Shown piece after piece: positions 34,254 through 45,143 of a stretch of DNA of 64,000 nucleotides; positions within the stretch are counted from its first letter, which is position 1; each line of letters begins with the position of its first letter. The stretch comes from [Phialemoniopsis] sp. UDSM-2020 (Eukaryota > Ascomycota > Sordariomycetes > Thyridiales > Thyridiaceae). Both the position numbers and the translations under genes were made by a program. Location: contig JAEILZ010000006.1 in assembly GCA_018873225.1 (NCBI GenBank), positions 1-64,000 of the forward strand. The letters run 5' to 3'. A model generated the notes under the pieces. The model made no database searches and was not told the DNA's origin. It was given only the letters and a program-made list of their open reading frames with translations.

Positions 34254-34784
34254 ATTTGAGACTACTCTATCAAGATGGTATCGTAAGGTTGAGGGCGGAA
34301 TGTTGATGGACGTCGAGGCGTAGCGTGCCGAGTTGGATATCAAACAGCAAAGTTCTGCGTCTCTGCCGATGCTCTGCCGTTGCAGTTCCAACAGGCAAAT
34401 TATACAGAATGAAATGATTGAATCACTCACACTCCTACAAATAATGAGTCCGTTAGGCAAAGAGACCACTGCAGGATGTCAACCGAGGGGACTGGGTAAT
34501 TGTGCAGCAGTCGCCATAGCATCAGGCTATACAGAGGTAATATGAGCAGCACTGAGATCAAGCACGCATTGCACGTGCTCATTCATCCCAGCTCAGACAG
34601 TGGGATAACCCCCCATGAACACGTTCATTCCCGACGGGGGATGATACTCTGGCCTGCAATTTTGTAGAACAAGATTTTATTTATGTATTAAGAACACGTA
34701 TTAACAGCAAGACCTTCCTATCTTGAATTAAAACACATCTACAATCTAGACCAAATGCCTCAGGCGGCTTTGTAGCCTGCCCTC
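34254..34784. other. Convergent intergenic region
   Basis: 531 bp between the transporter and P450 3' ends. The stretch 34660-34760 is AT-rich with several polyadenylation-like AATAAA variants (TATTTATGTATTAAG). No gene is seen. Confidence 0.5.
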
Positions 34785-36362
34785 CTAGTGTAGATCTGTC
34801 CTCATAGAGATCTTGACTGGCAGGTCTCCAGGCGAGCAAGTGAACGCCTCAAAGTGGCCAATCTTCCAGTCGTCGCCGATGAGCTCAAAGTCGTACCGGT
34901 GGACAATACTTGCCAACACCACTGCCTGCTCCAGGTACGTGATGTTGCGCCCAATGCACCCACGTGCCCCCGCGCTGAAGACAAAGAAGTGAGGTTGGAG
35001 GTCCTTTGCGGACTCTGTCAACCACCTCTCGGGTTTGTAAGCCTCTGGATCCTCAAAGACCTCGGGGTTCCTGTGCAGAGTATATGGTGGGGAGTGGACG
35101 GTTGTATTGCCGGGGATCCAATGACCCATGATGGACATGCCCGACTCCGGGGTGAGACGTGGGACGTTCATAGTGTTTGGTGGCGTAAGTCGCATACTCT
35201 CATCCAGACATGCGCGAAGGTAAGGCAAGTGCTTGATCCGATCGTATGCGGCGACCACCTCGTCACTGTCTAGAACCGCGTCAAGCTCTGCTCGCAGCTT
35301 CTTGAAGCACTCGGGGTTCTTCAGCAGCCAGAACATGACGTTGGTGAGAGCGGTGCCCGTAGTGTCTGACCCAGCGTTCATCATGATGCTACACTCTGCT
35401 GCAAGCTCCCCCATGGGGTACATGTTGGCTTGCCCTTGCTTGTCTTCGAGAATGTAGGTGTAAAAGTCCTGTAGTTTCTCTCCGGCTTCGTAACGAGCCA
35501 GGCGACGCTTGACCATGTGAACACAAAGGTTGGTGTAATTGGTGTTGTCCTGCCACCACGGATGCCAAGATGTGAGTGTCGACAGGCCTTTGAACCATTT
35601 CGGCGACCAGACGAAGCATGACTGGATCCGATGAGAGTAGAACAGGGCCTTGCGATAGCTGAACTCATGCTCGGCTCCGTTGATGTCGCGTACCTTGACG
35701 ACGTCACTACCGTTTTCCAGCAAGTGCAAGTCGGCGCTGAGCCCGATCTGGGCGATAGCATCCTCGGCGAAGATGCCCATCCACCTTCGGTGATTGATGT
35801 AACCCTTGAGCTGCTCGGCAGTGAGGTTCGGGTCTGCATGTGGCGTTGGCTGATACTCGGGCTCATAGCACAGACGATCGTATTGCTTCATCAACGCAGC
35901 GGCCCTGTCTGCAACGACATGTTCCCATCTCTCCAGTCCAGCTGCTGAGTAGGCCCCTGCAAGGACCCTGCGCTTGCGTGAATGATCATCCCGATCCGAC
36001 ACATCGGCGAGATGGCGATGCGTGCCGGCCAGTACATCGTAGAAGTAGTCTTTCCGCACCGGTGAGCCGTGGCCGTATATGTCTTTGGCACCTGCAATAT
36101 CGGAGAAGGAGACAGAGTTGGGACCAACGCGGACGATAGGTCCGTATTTTTGATGGGCTTCATGGACTGCCTTGAACCTGCGCCCTTGCGATGCGTAGTA
36201 CATGTACGGCAGATTTGTGAATGGGGCCAAGGCGTTCATGCCGGGGAACCGGCGGAGGTCTTTTGCATCTCTGAGATAGTCATAGACGTGTTTGAGGACT
36301 AAGTACGTGAGAAAGCAAATGCCAGCGGCAAGCGATGCCGCAGCACCATAGATGAACAGCAT
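34785..36362 (-). CDS. Cytochrome P450 monooxygenase
   Basis: Intronless, 525-residue microsomal P450. An N-terminal membrane anchor (residues about 4-24) is followed by a proline-poor hinge. The I-helix oxygen-binding motif is MNAGSDTTGTAL and the K-helix ExxR is ESMR. The PERF-like region is YKPERW, and the haem loop FSAGARGCIGRN has the ligand at Cys469. Sequence around YGHGSPVRKDYFYDVLAG recalls benzoate-4-monooxygenase (CYP53)-type enzymes, but I cannot assign a family with confidence. It diverges from a P450 reductase 537 bp away, an unusual pairing that suggests a dedicated electron donor. An aromatic or terpenoid substrate from plant material is plausible. Confidence 0.92.
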   Translation of the reverse strand: MLFIYGAAASLAAGICFLTYLVLKHVYDYLRDAKDLRRFPGMNALAPFTNLPYMYYASQGRRFKAVHEAHQKYGPIVRVGPNSVSFSDIAGAKDIYGHGSPVRKDYFYDVLAGTHRHLADVSDRDDHSRKRRVLAGAYSAAGLERWEHVVADRAAALMKQYDRLCYEPEYQPTPHADPNLTAEQLKGYINHRRWMGIFAEDAIAQIGLSADLHLLENGSDVVKVRDINGAEHEFSYRKALFYSHRIQSCFVWSPKWFKGLSTLTSWHPWWQDNTNYTNLCVHMVKRRLARYEAGEKLQDFYTYILEDKQGQANMYPMGELAAECSIMMNAGSDTTGTALTNVMFWLLKNPECFKKLRAELDAVLDSDEVVAAYDRIKHLPYLRACLDESMRLTPPNTMNVPRLTPESGMSIMGHWIPGNTTVHSPPYTLHRNPEVFEDPEAYKPERWLTESAKDLQPHFFVFSAGARGCIGRNITYLEQAVVLASIVHRYDFELIGDDWKIGHFEAFTCSPGDLPVKISMRTDLH

Positions 36363-36899
36363 TTTGAAACGAGAAGGACTGCGCGCTCGTTGAACAACAG
36401 CAGAGTATTGTCTGGGCAGGCGCTGCGTTCTTTTTCAAGTATTGCACCTCTTCATCGGATCTAGAAAGCGGATATTGGAGCTGAGATAGGTGAGTTCATA
36501 TGTTCGTGCCTCCACGATTGACGCTTAGGATGAGGGCGGCCGTGTATCAGATCGGGGATGCATTCGGCAAGTTTCGACAGGCGGCAACTGCGCTTTCCCG
36601 TGGCAAATGACGAAAGGTCCATACTTTTCGAAAATTCCTCTGCAGTATTCACCCGCTGCGCTGGTAAACTTGCGATATCATTTGTCAGTGACGCCGAGTC
36701 GGGTCCAGCAGCCGGCGGACTCGTCCCAATCGGGCAACTTTGGGTCGGTCTCAAAGCTGACCTCCAAGTTCATGACACTATCGGATATACAGCTCACGAT
36801 AGGCATTAAATACTCTTGAGGTGATGTATTGAAGTCATTTGATGCCGGCATACTATCGGCAAGTTCAGCAGTCGTCCTGTCTTCACAATTGAACCAGCC
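36363..36899. promoter_or_regulatory. Divergent P450 / P450-reductase promoter
   Basis: 537 bp carrying an exact GGCAACTTTGG at 36733-36743, GGCAAGTTTCG at 36566-36576, GGCAAGTTCAG at 36858-36868 and a weaker CGGCAACTGCG at 36581-36591. This is the densest cluster of the motif in the window and is positioned to drive both genes together. Confidence 0.65.
36733..36743 (+). promoter_or_regulatory. GGCAASTTYGG motif copy
   Basis: GGCAACTTTGG, preceded by CGG. Exact match in the shared P450/reductase promoter, 157 bp before the reductase start. Confidence 0.6.
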
Positions 36900-39106
36900 A
36901 TGGCCGATTGGATCGCATCGGACAGCAACTTGCTTGACGCCCCGCGGCGGTGGGGTGCCTGGCTCAGTGAGAAGGCTTCGCCGCTGGACACGGTGGCTAT
37001 AGCAACATTGGTTCTTCTATACTACTGTTACCGTGCCATCTCTTCGTCCGATGGCATTCCCCTCGACTTCTGGTACACCGTGCCACAATCCTCGGCTGAT
37101 CAGACCCTGTCAAGGCAAAAGAAAGCAGAGGCGAGGAACATAGCAACAGTAGCTGTCGAAAAGGTAAGGCATGCATCGTTTTATATCATGATTATGAGCT
37201 AACAGCCAGACAGAAACTTGATGCTATTATCTTCTGGGGTAGCCAGAGCGGTCGGGCCGAGACTCTGGCAAGGCGCCTAGCCAAGAGTCTCGAGGATCGA
37301 TTCGGACTGCAGGCTGTGGCCGCTGACCTGGAAGACTATGATCACGGTCACCTGTCGAGCTTGCCGGATAGGTTTTTGCTCGGCTTTGTGTTGTCCACGT
37401 ATGGGGACGGCGATCCGCCCGATAACACGACTGGCTTCTGGACCGCACTGCGTACCATGACTTCGAGCAAGGCAAATCTTGACAGCTTGCGTTACATTAT
37501 CTTTGGGCTGGGCAACTCAAACTATCGGCTGTTCAACCAGGTTGCAAAGACTGTGGACTCCACCTTTCAGTCTCTTGGGGCCACTAGATATGGTGCCCTC
37601 GGACATGGGGATGATGCCAAGGGCGAAACCGAAAACGACTTTTTGAACTGGAGGCGATCCGTTGAAGAAGAGCTCAAGACCACATTGAATCTGACGGAGA
37701 GGTCGCTGGTGTACCAGCCAGCCTTCGATGTCTCCGAGGATTCGGCTTGCTCGACGGATTGCCTGCATCTGGGTGAGCCCATGTCATCGTCGGCTCGCAT
37801 GCTGCCAGGGCAGAATGCCGACTCGATGACTGTCAGGCCCATTGCTATCCAAAACATCAAGAAACTATGGGACCATGACGACAGACTATGTCTTCACATC
37901 GACTTGGACCTTGGAGCCGATCGACTGGTAAAGTACAAAACCGGAGACCACATGGCCATTTGGACCAGCAATCCGGACCATGAGGTTGAACGGATGCTGT
38001 CGGTTCTCGGTCTTGCCGGTAAAGATCCAATGCCAATATACATCAACGCAAGGGATGCAGTCAGTCAAGTGCCGGTCCCTAGCCCAACCTCAATCGAAGC
38101 TTTATTTCGCCATTATCTTGAAATTTGCGGGCCGCTGTCCCTGGAGGCCGTTGCCGCACTCGCACAGTTCGCGCCGTCCAAGTCAGCATCCACAAGGCTG
38201 CTTCAGATCGCCAACCAACTCGGCACCTTCAAGTCTGAGGTCATTGGCCGACACCTCACTATGGCCGACTTCCTTGAGATGCTCGGGGAGGGTGCCTCAT
38301 GGCAGATTCCGATTTCTTTCTTCATTGAGCATCTTAGACCTATGCAACCGAGGTACTACTCCATCTCCTCATCCACAGTTGCGGAACCGAGGTGTGCCTC
38401 GTTGACCGTGGTTGCTAACAAGCCAACTGCCGTTGATATTGGCACTGGAGTTCAACATGGCTGTTATGGCCTGGCTACGACCTATTTGCACGCGCTAGAA
38501 CGAAGCATCAACAGTTCCCCGTCTCCCGAGTCATGGCCAGAGTTCCGTCTTGAGGGACCGAGAGCCGTGCTTGGTGGATGCAGGGTATTCGGTCGTGTTC
38601 GCCAGTCAGTATTCAAGCTCCCTAACAAGGCTTCAACTCCGATCATCATGATTGGAGCTGGCACTGGTGTAGCGCCTCTGAGGGCATTTACACAGGAGCG
38701 TGTGCTGAGGCAAAAGACTACTGGCGACGTGGGGAATACCCTGCTTTTCATGGGATTCAGACACCCGGATGTAGACCTGATCTACAAGGATGAGTGGGAG
38801 GCCTGGCAGAAGGCTCTTGGTACCGACACCTTCAAGTACTGGACAGCCTTCAGCCGTTCGGATCCGACTCGAAAGTCCTATGTACAAGACCTGCTAGCAG
38901 AACAGAGCCGAGAAGTGATGGATGTCCTCGAGAAGAGCTTCGGCAGCCGGATTTACATCTGTGGTTCGGCACACATGGCCCGAGATGTCGCTGCGAAATT
39001 GGCAGAGCTTCGCTCGGAGTCAAGCAACGGCAGCAAGGAGGAAGGCCTGGCCTGGGTCAGGAAACTACGACAAGATGGCAGACTGCTTGAGGATGTCTGG
39101 GGCTAG
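36900..39106 (+). CDS. NADPH-cytochrome P450 reductase
   Basis: 718-residue diflavin reductase that passes electrons from NADPH through FAD and FMN to P450s at the ER. Exons are 36900-37163 and 37214-39106. A membrane anchor lies at about residues 32-50 (ATLVLLYYCYRAI). The FMN domain opens with FWGSQSGRAETLAR (about 95-108) and has STYGDGDPPDN. FAD contacts are RYYSISSS (about 468) and the following GCYGLATTYL. NADPH contacts are GAGTGVAPLRAF (about 569) and YICGSAHMARDV (about 669). It ends in LEDVWG with the family's penultimate Trp. Filamentous fungi always need one reductase; a copy paired with a P450 near a telomere is more likely a specialised second one. Its 3' end lies 19 bp from that of the next gene. 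Confidence 0.93.
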
Positions 39107-39125
39107 TGCCAGATGCAGATAGACT

Positions 39126-41264
39126 TTATTGAACTTGATTGTTGTTTCTCCATTGCGCCTTCAGTATCTCCTGGTTGTTCATGGTAGGCCAAGTGTCTTC
39201 TCGCTCCACTCGCCTGAGGACCTCCAGCATTGCGTTCCTTTCCAATGGATCCGAGATCCAAGTTCCACATTGTGCTATTGCTAGGCAACTGACAACCCTA
39301 GCAGCGGGGACTGGGTTGGAACATGCGAGGCCACAGAGAAGTCGTAGATAGTACAGGACGTTATCCTGTGAAGTTGGTCAACTCAAAGTCGTCTCCCAAA
39401 TCGGTTGTAGAGCATACCTGGACTGTGCGGTGTGCTTCAAAGCATTTCGGCCCGATGCGTGGGATTGTTGGGTCAAATATACTCATGAGGAGCATCGAGA
39501 AGTAGTGATAGGTCAATCCAAAAGCTTCCAAGTTTCATTGTTAGCTGTGACATCACTGGATAGGTAGGATTGTTGTTCACGGCTTACAGCAAAAATCCAA
39601 CAGCAAACAAATATCCGGGAAGAATCGTCCAACGGTTGGATCACGATCCTGGTAGAATACTGGCATAAAGATCTCTGCCTTGTAGTATTCCCACTCTTGT
39701 AAGCGGCCCTTTAGGGTCTGATACCGATGGGCTGAAGCTGCATCAGGCCCAAGACAAAATTCGATCACCTCTGCGTTCAGGCAGGTGGCGCGTTTTGCCC
39801 AAGTGTATCCGTCAGCCGGAGACATGGAGCGATCGAGCCCGCAGCGATCGAGATCCGTCTTGGGCAATCTCTGGTTGATCAAAGCATTGAATGCGTCCTG
39901 GCGCTGGTGTACCCAGAATGCGGCTTGGGAGAGCCCGGTCCACTGCCAAGAGTCGCGCGCCTGGCATGCTGCTACAGAGGCGTACCCGCCTAGCAGATGG
40001 CGGGCATCGTCTCGACCATGTACCGGCGCTACCAAAGCACAGTCAGCTCGCGTCCACATGTCAATCCTTCTCCTTAGGCGGACATACCGCTGATCTCCTC
40101 ATAAAAGCGTAGTATCGTCGAGCTAGCGAGGAAGGCACCGTCGATAATCGAGTCCGGGTCGTTGAGCATGGGCAAGAGTAATCGAACGCATTGCTCGTGA
40201 AAAGACTCTGCTTCGGCCGCAAGAGCGGCAGCCGCTTTGACGTCATCGACCAGTCGGCTCTTGTGCATGCTGGCAATGGCCAACATGGAGTACAACAAGA
40301 CGGGGCAGGAGGGCGCAAGGCGGAGCGCCTCCCTGGTGAAGTCGGGGTCCGTCACATCGAACTAAAGATGGTGTCAAAACTTGTCCGTCCGGCACAGCAG
40401 CCTGCTTGAATCAACCTACCCAAAGACGACCGACAGCGATGCGGAAATGATGTAGCAGGTCGACACAATGTGGATCGAGAGGGTTATTCTCGGAGAGGTC
40501 GATGTAGAGGGAGCAGCGAGGATTTGCAAGGAGGCTGCTATGGAAAGATGTCGGAGAGGAGTTGAAAGCGGGTTCGTCGCAGGGGATGTCGACGATCGAG
40601 AATGCTGCGCTAAGATCGCCTCGATGCTGGTCTAATAGAGAGTCAAGGCCGGAGAAGGCGCTTTGGCTAAAGACTGGTGACACCTCTGTCGACGGCGTGC
40701 TTGTGCCCTGCGGACTATTACCACCCAGCGTAATGGCCAACGTCGGTCTGTCCGGGCTCGCATCGGCCTCGTCGGGATCGGCGGCCGGGTTGGGGTCCGT
40801 TGCGCCGCTCAATGTCCGGGTTTCGTCAACAAAGCTTACTGCACCTTATTAGCACGGACGCGTGCGTCGCGACGATGACAGGGGGCAGAGGCAGGACGCA
40901 CATGTCCTCGGAGTCTTAACCCATTCCTGCTTCTTGTCAAAGGCTAGGCTGCCTTTGATGTGAAGCCCAGCATCTGCCGCAACCGAGTTCCTTCGGCGCC
41001 GGAAGCGGATGTTGAAGGCGGGCACGCATGTTCTCCCCGAGTCGAGGCACCTTCGACAGACGGGCTCCGTTTTGTCGCCTAGCAGGGTACAATTTAGCGA
41101 GATACAAATGACGTACCGCCATTGCATTGGCTACTCACACTCGTAATGTCGCGCACGGCAAGTTTGGCTATTTTCAAAGTCAGCCTCCCTCGTCGCTCGC
41201 CAATTGAGTCAACACGGCGCTGGAAAACGCACCATGCGGCCTTCTCCGGCTTGCCGACTGTCAT
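39126..41264 (-). CDS. Zn2Cys6 transcription factor, eight exons
   Basis: 572-residue regulator. Exons are 41264-41233, 41167-41139, 41078-40902, 40838-40420, 40361-40088, 40028-39588, 39524-39418 and 39365-39126; all phases agree. The zinc cluster is assembled from three exons: C-QT-C-RARHYE-C-DKTEPV-C-RR-C-LDSGRT-C (Cys11 to Cys38), then the basic FRRRRN. Codons for the first and third cysteines are each split by an intron. The rest fits a fungal-specific transcription factor domain (PDFTREALRLAPSCPVLLYSM, ASMHKSRLVDDV, ARHLLGGYASVAACQ). It is the only regulator inside the P450/glycosidase block, with motif copies in its upstream region, so it is the leading candidate for binding GGCAASTTYGG. 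That link is inference. Confidence 0.87.
41157..41167 (+). promoter_or_regulatory. GGCAASTTYGG motif copy at an exon boundary
   Basis: GGCAAGTTTGG, whose last base is the first base of exon 2 of the leftward Zn2Cys6 gene. Because it encodes part of the zinc cluster it may be coincidental. Confidence 0.3.
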
Positions 41265-41394
41265 TTCGAAACCGTAGTGGGGATTGAGTGCCCGCGATTG
41301 TGAATCAAACCCGCCAGACCATGAGTAGGAGCAACTTCGTTTCCTGGCGACCGCGGCGGGTCTGTCGAAGGGGGAGAGACCTCTTTGATAACAA

Positions 41395-41405
41395 GGCAAC
41401 TTCGG
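41395..41405 (+). promoter_or_regulatory. GGCAASTTYGG motif copy
   Basis: GGCAACTTCGG, exact match 131 bp upstream of the Zn2Cys6 start codon. Confidence 0.55.
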
Positions 41406-41593
41406 TGCGCGACTTCGGTTCGTAAATATTCTCCGCCGTGCCCGCAATGCCAAGTCTGGAGCGTCGTGCTCGTCGAAAAGCTTGTACGGGGCCTTTGGCA
41501 GGCGTTGCCGCATTCGGGCAATGATCTTCGTTGGCGACGGCGTTCCATCACCTTAATGACGAGCAGGATAAGCACTTGTGCCCAGTCCAGCTG

Positions 41594-41604
41594 GGCAAGT
41601 TCGG
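41594..41604 (+). promoter_or_regulatory. GGCAASTTYGG motif copy
   Basis: GGCAAGTTCGG, exact match 330 bp upstream of the Zn2Cys6 start codon. Confidence 0.55.
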
Positions 41605-41986
41605 TTTCCCTCGTAAAACTGTGGGTCTGCTTAGGCCTAAAGAGGCAGGTTTGGGTCGGACCATCGGCGACAGGGTGGTTTTGACATGCCAATCTCCCCG
41701 CATTCCCGCCGATCACCCTCTTGGTCGTTGCGGGGGAATGCGGAGGCATGTTGGAACATAGCAAGCTCGGCTGAAGCTTGGCCGAATCACGACAATACCT
41801 GCCGTCTCATTCGTGGCCAAGATGGTCAAAGAAAGCTTTGGTACGGGCTCACCATGGGCGAGCATCAGCGCTAGTGGTCAAGGCAACTTATCAATCAAGG
41901 TCTGGAATCATGCTTGTCATGGTCCATTGTAATTTGAGTCAAATCTAATTCCACCGTGGTCCATGCTGGGGAACCCCTGTTCTCAC

Positions 41987-44567
41987 TCAGTCTTGCCCAA
42001 TGATCACGTCGTCCTTGCGGCTCGGTGGATCAATGATCAACTTGGTCAGCTCCCCATTTTCAACTAGGCCTTCAACTGTGGTGTTGAATGGTGCATGTAG
42101 CTTGAAGTCCGCCGTCCAGTTCTTTGGCCAGGCTGGTAGCAGGCGAATCGTCCTACTCTCGTTGCCGTAGGTCTGAATTAACATGTCCTGAAGTGCGATC
42201 ATTCTGCGAGTGCGAGACGTCAGCGCGTATCAGTAAGCCTTGAGCAATGAGACTCACCCTGTTCCTCTGTTCACAATCAGTTTCGTCAGCATATGCTAGT
42301 ACTGGCAAGATTTTGAGCGAGGAAACTTACCCGTTGTCCATCTCTGGAGTCCAATCAAATCCAGGTCCCCAAAAGGTCGGAAAGCGGTTGATTGCATTGT
42401 CCTTCATCTTGTAAGTTGTCATATTCTGTGCCATGTCTGTCAGACCCATATTTGCGAGCCAAATCGCATCTTGCTTCCATCCGATATGAGAGTGGAAGCC
42501 CTGCGTCTCTGTGTCATACAGGTAAGTATTGATGGCGTAGCTGAGGTTGGGTAGGCCGACCCCGAACTCGTGCCAAGGGAAAACCGGATACAATTGTGGG
42601 ATCTCAGTATTCTGGATTCGAGCGTAGGCTTCGGCCGGGGCAATGCAGATCTTATCCTGTTGGACTCTGAGAGGTGTCTTCGGTATCCGTTGCAGCAGCT
42701 TCTCGTAGTAGGAGCTATTGCCGATGGTGTAAGGCGGGTCAACTTGGAGGATCCGACTGACGAGAGCTCGCAGACCGCTGACCGTCGATGCTGGGTTGTA
42801 AGCCCCTGAGATGATCGAAGTTAATCAGCCTGTCTCAAGGTCATATAACGCAACAGAATCTCCTTTACCCTTATATGTTTCACACCCACTACCAGGATAA
42901 ATGACCAAGGACTCGTTGCCATATTTGCCAGTGAGGCCGTAGACATCGCGGCTTTGTTGCAGTTGTGTGTACAGAACGTCGAACCACATGATCGAGTGTT
43001 CGATGAACTCCATGTAAGGAGCAATATCGTAGCCGAAGTACTGCTTGGCTTCGAGGGCCATCATTGCGAACTCAAACTAGTCATGGGATATCAATATTAG
43101 TACCAGCAAAAAGTTTGAGGAAAACAGGCCATAACATACCACAGTATCCCCCTCCCAGATCAGCCACGCGTCGAACTCCATGTCCTGGTTGAAGCTCAAC
43201 GGCCGCTTGCCGCCGAAGATATAGATGTTGCTGTTAAAGTTGTAGATTTGTGGCATTCCGCTGTTCTCTATTTGCTCCGTAAACGTCGTGTGGTTGATGT
43301 TGCGTGTGGCCCGACCTCGTATTAGACCAGTCGACACAATACGCTGATAGAAGTCGAGTTGCGGCTTGAGGACGTCCATGTCACCAGTCTTGAGCATCGG
43401 CCAGTACTCCAGACGTTGATTCTGAGCAACGTATGTGCCTCCGCCCCATTTTCTAAAGTCTGGAGAGAAGGCGTTGGAAGCCAGGACGAAATACGGATCG
43501 AACGTGAACAAGCCACCGTTGAACTTGGAGGGCCACTTGGAGAACGCGTTACAACCAAGCATGTATCGAAACAGCTGATAGTTGCGGCCAACTTGAAAGG
43601 CAGGATCATCCTCCGTGCTGTTCACCTGCACGAAAACATGACTTCGGTCCCAGAAAGCATTCCACCACTTGATGGTGTCTTCTTGGGTGTTCTTGGCGGC
43701 TTCCTTATCAATGGCAAGCAGCTGATCCTGCCATTTGTCGTAGGATCCAGTCTGGTTCTGATGGGCGACAATGGTCAGGTCGAACTTGGTGCCTGGGGTT
43801 TGGCTCTCCAAGTTCCACGACCGAAACGATGCATTGACGTAGTGCCCACTCGTGACATCACCCGGAATCAAGCCCGAGCCATACATGAGCATACCGAATG
43901 TGTTCTGCTTCAGAGGGTCGTAGAGCTCGTCCTTGTAGTTTTCCAAACCCTGTTGCTCCAGGGTGGCATCGTGTACGCGCGAGTTGACATTGCGATGGCT
44001 CGACAGCACTGAGTTATTCTGAAAGAACGAGGTTTTGTCCTTCCAAGTGATAGCATTGACGTCCGGAATTTGATTCCACGACGTCTGCGCGTTCTCCGCC
44101 TTTGACATGATATGGTCCTCGTACCTCCAGCTCTCGTAACTTGCGACTAGAGACACTGGGGAAGGCGTAGTAACTTCGGCATGGACGACGGGGTTGAAGA
44201 CATCGACCCAGAGCTTTATGGATGACTTGTTTCCTCCATTGAGCTGTATGTAGCCATCTTCGAGAACGAGACGCTGCTCGAACGTCTCATTGGCGCTGAA
44301 CGGGTTGGGGTCGAATGTCAACCGAACCCTGCCCAGCTTGAGCAGCGCATTGTTCTCGTCGAAGCACCCATCTTTGGCGACATAGAAGAGAACAGTGCCA
44401 TTCTCGACCCAGACATTCAGTCCCATGTCGCCTCCGCCGAGGGGCATAGAAGCAGAAGAGCCATTGCTGACCGGAGTCTGGGTGTTCCACACAACGTCAT
44501 AGCTGTCTGGCAAGACACGAGCAAGACCTAGGCCCGCGCCTGCAAGAAGGAGTGTGGAAAGCAGCAT
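41987..44567 (-). CDS. Secreted DUF5703-type glycoside-hydrolase-like protein
   Basis: 778-residue secreted protein. Exons are 44567-43140, 43076-42869, 42805-42331, 42266-42258 (9 nt) and 42203-41987. A signal peptide spans residues 1 to about 18 (LLSTLLLAGAGLGLA). The N-terminal beta-sandwich region DVVWNTQTPVSNGSSASMPL followed by GGGDMGLNVWV, and the (alpha/alpha)-barrel-like part with FDPYFVLASNAFSPDFRKWG and DMEFDAWLIWEGDT, match the DUF5703 family. That family resembles GH95/GH65-type hydrolases and has no firmly known substrate. The 9-nt exon supplies the GT of NGGTGMIALQD; skipping it would also keep the frame. There are many N-glycosylation sequons. It diverges from the GH35 gene and probably acts with it on galactose- or fucose-containing glycans. 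Confidence 0.82.
42258..42266 (-). other. 9-nt microexon of the DUF5703-type gene
   Basis: AGGAACAGG is bounded by an upstream ...GAACAG acceptor and a downstream GTGAGT donor. Its flanking introns are 64 and 54 bp. It adds three residues and keeps phase 2 on both sides. Confidence 0.75.
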
Positions 44568-45143
44568 CGTCGTGTGGGTTGCATCGATCTTCGATGGGTG
44601 GGAATGGAATCGAATGCGTGCGCGCGCGTTGGGTGGGGAAGGAAGGGGACAAAGTCTCCCACCTGCGTCTTTATGTGCTGCTCGGACAATCTCAGACCGG
44701 CGGCTATCAACCCAAACCTCCTCCAAATCCTTTGTATGATGCGTGTGTCCGCTCTGGTGTCGCCAAGCTCAATGGTCTGCCTGGGCGTGAGGTGATTCAA
44801 GGTACTCGTCGACAAGACCAAGGAAGCGGTAGCGCTTGAAAACACCGACGTTTGCCCGCCGGAAATGCGGTCATATTGGGAGCGACAGGGAAGTTGGAGA
44901 AGCCGGGGTAGCAAAGTACGCCCACTCGAGGAGGCAAGTTTGCAGTGTCGATCACTCACCATTCCCCGCATCCACAGCAGCAGGGTCCCCATAATAATGT
45001 CAAGTTGGTCTGGCCAACAACCCTGATCGACAGAATCAAAGCATAGATAATAAGTCGCGTGCAAGTTGTGGTGTTCTAACATGAGTCGAGAGGTTTGACC
45101 TGATAATGCGAAATCTGAGTGTCTCCGTCGAGAAACCCGGAAA
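44568..45143. promoter_or_regulatory. Divergent promoter of the glycosidase pair
   Basis: 576 bp between the DUF5703-type and GH35 start codons. It contains GGCAAGTTTGC at 44933-44943, one base off the block motif, and CCGGAAATGCGG near 44859. A short GCGTGCGCGCGCG tract sits just upstream of the leftward gene at about 44616-44628. Confidence 0.5.

Larger units (their letters stand above)
41265..41986. promoter_or_regulatory. Promoter region of the Zn2Cys6 gene with repeated 11-mer
   Basis: 722 bp between the regulator start and the 3' end of the next leftward gene. It holds exact GGCAACTTCGG at 41395-41405 and GGCAAGTTCGG at 41594-41604, plus a partial GCGACTTCGG at 41409-41418. A further exact copy lies just inside the gene at 41157-41167. 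The pattern fits autoregulation. Confidence 0.6.
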
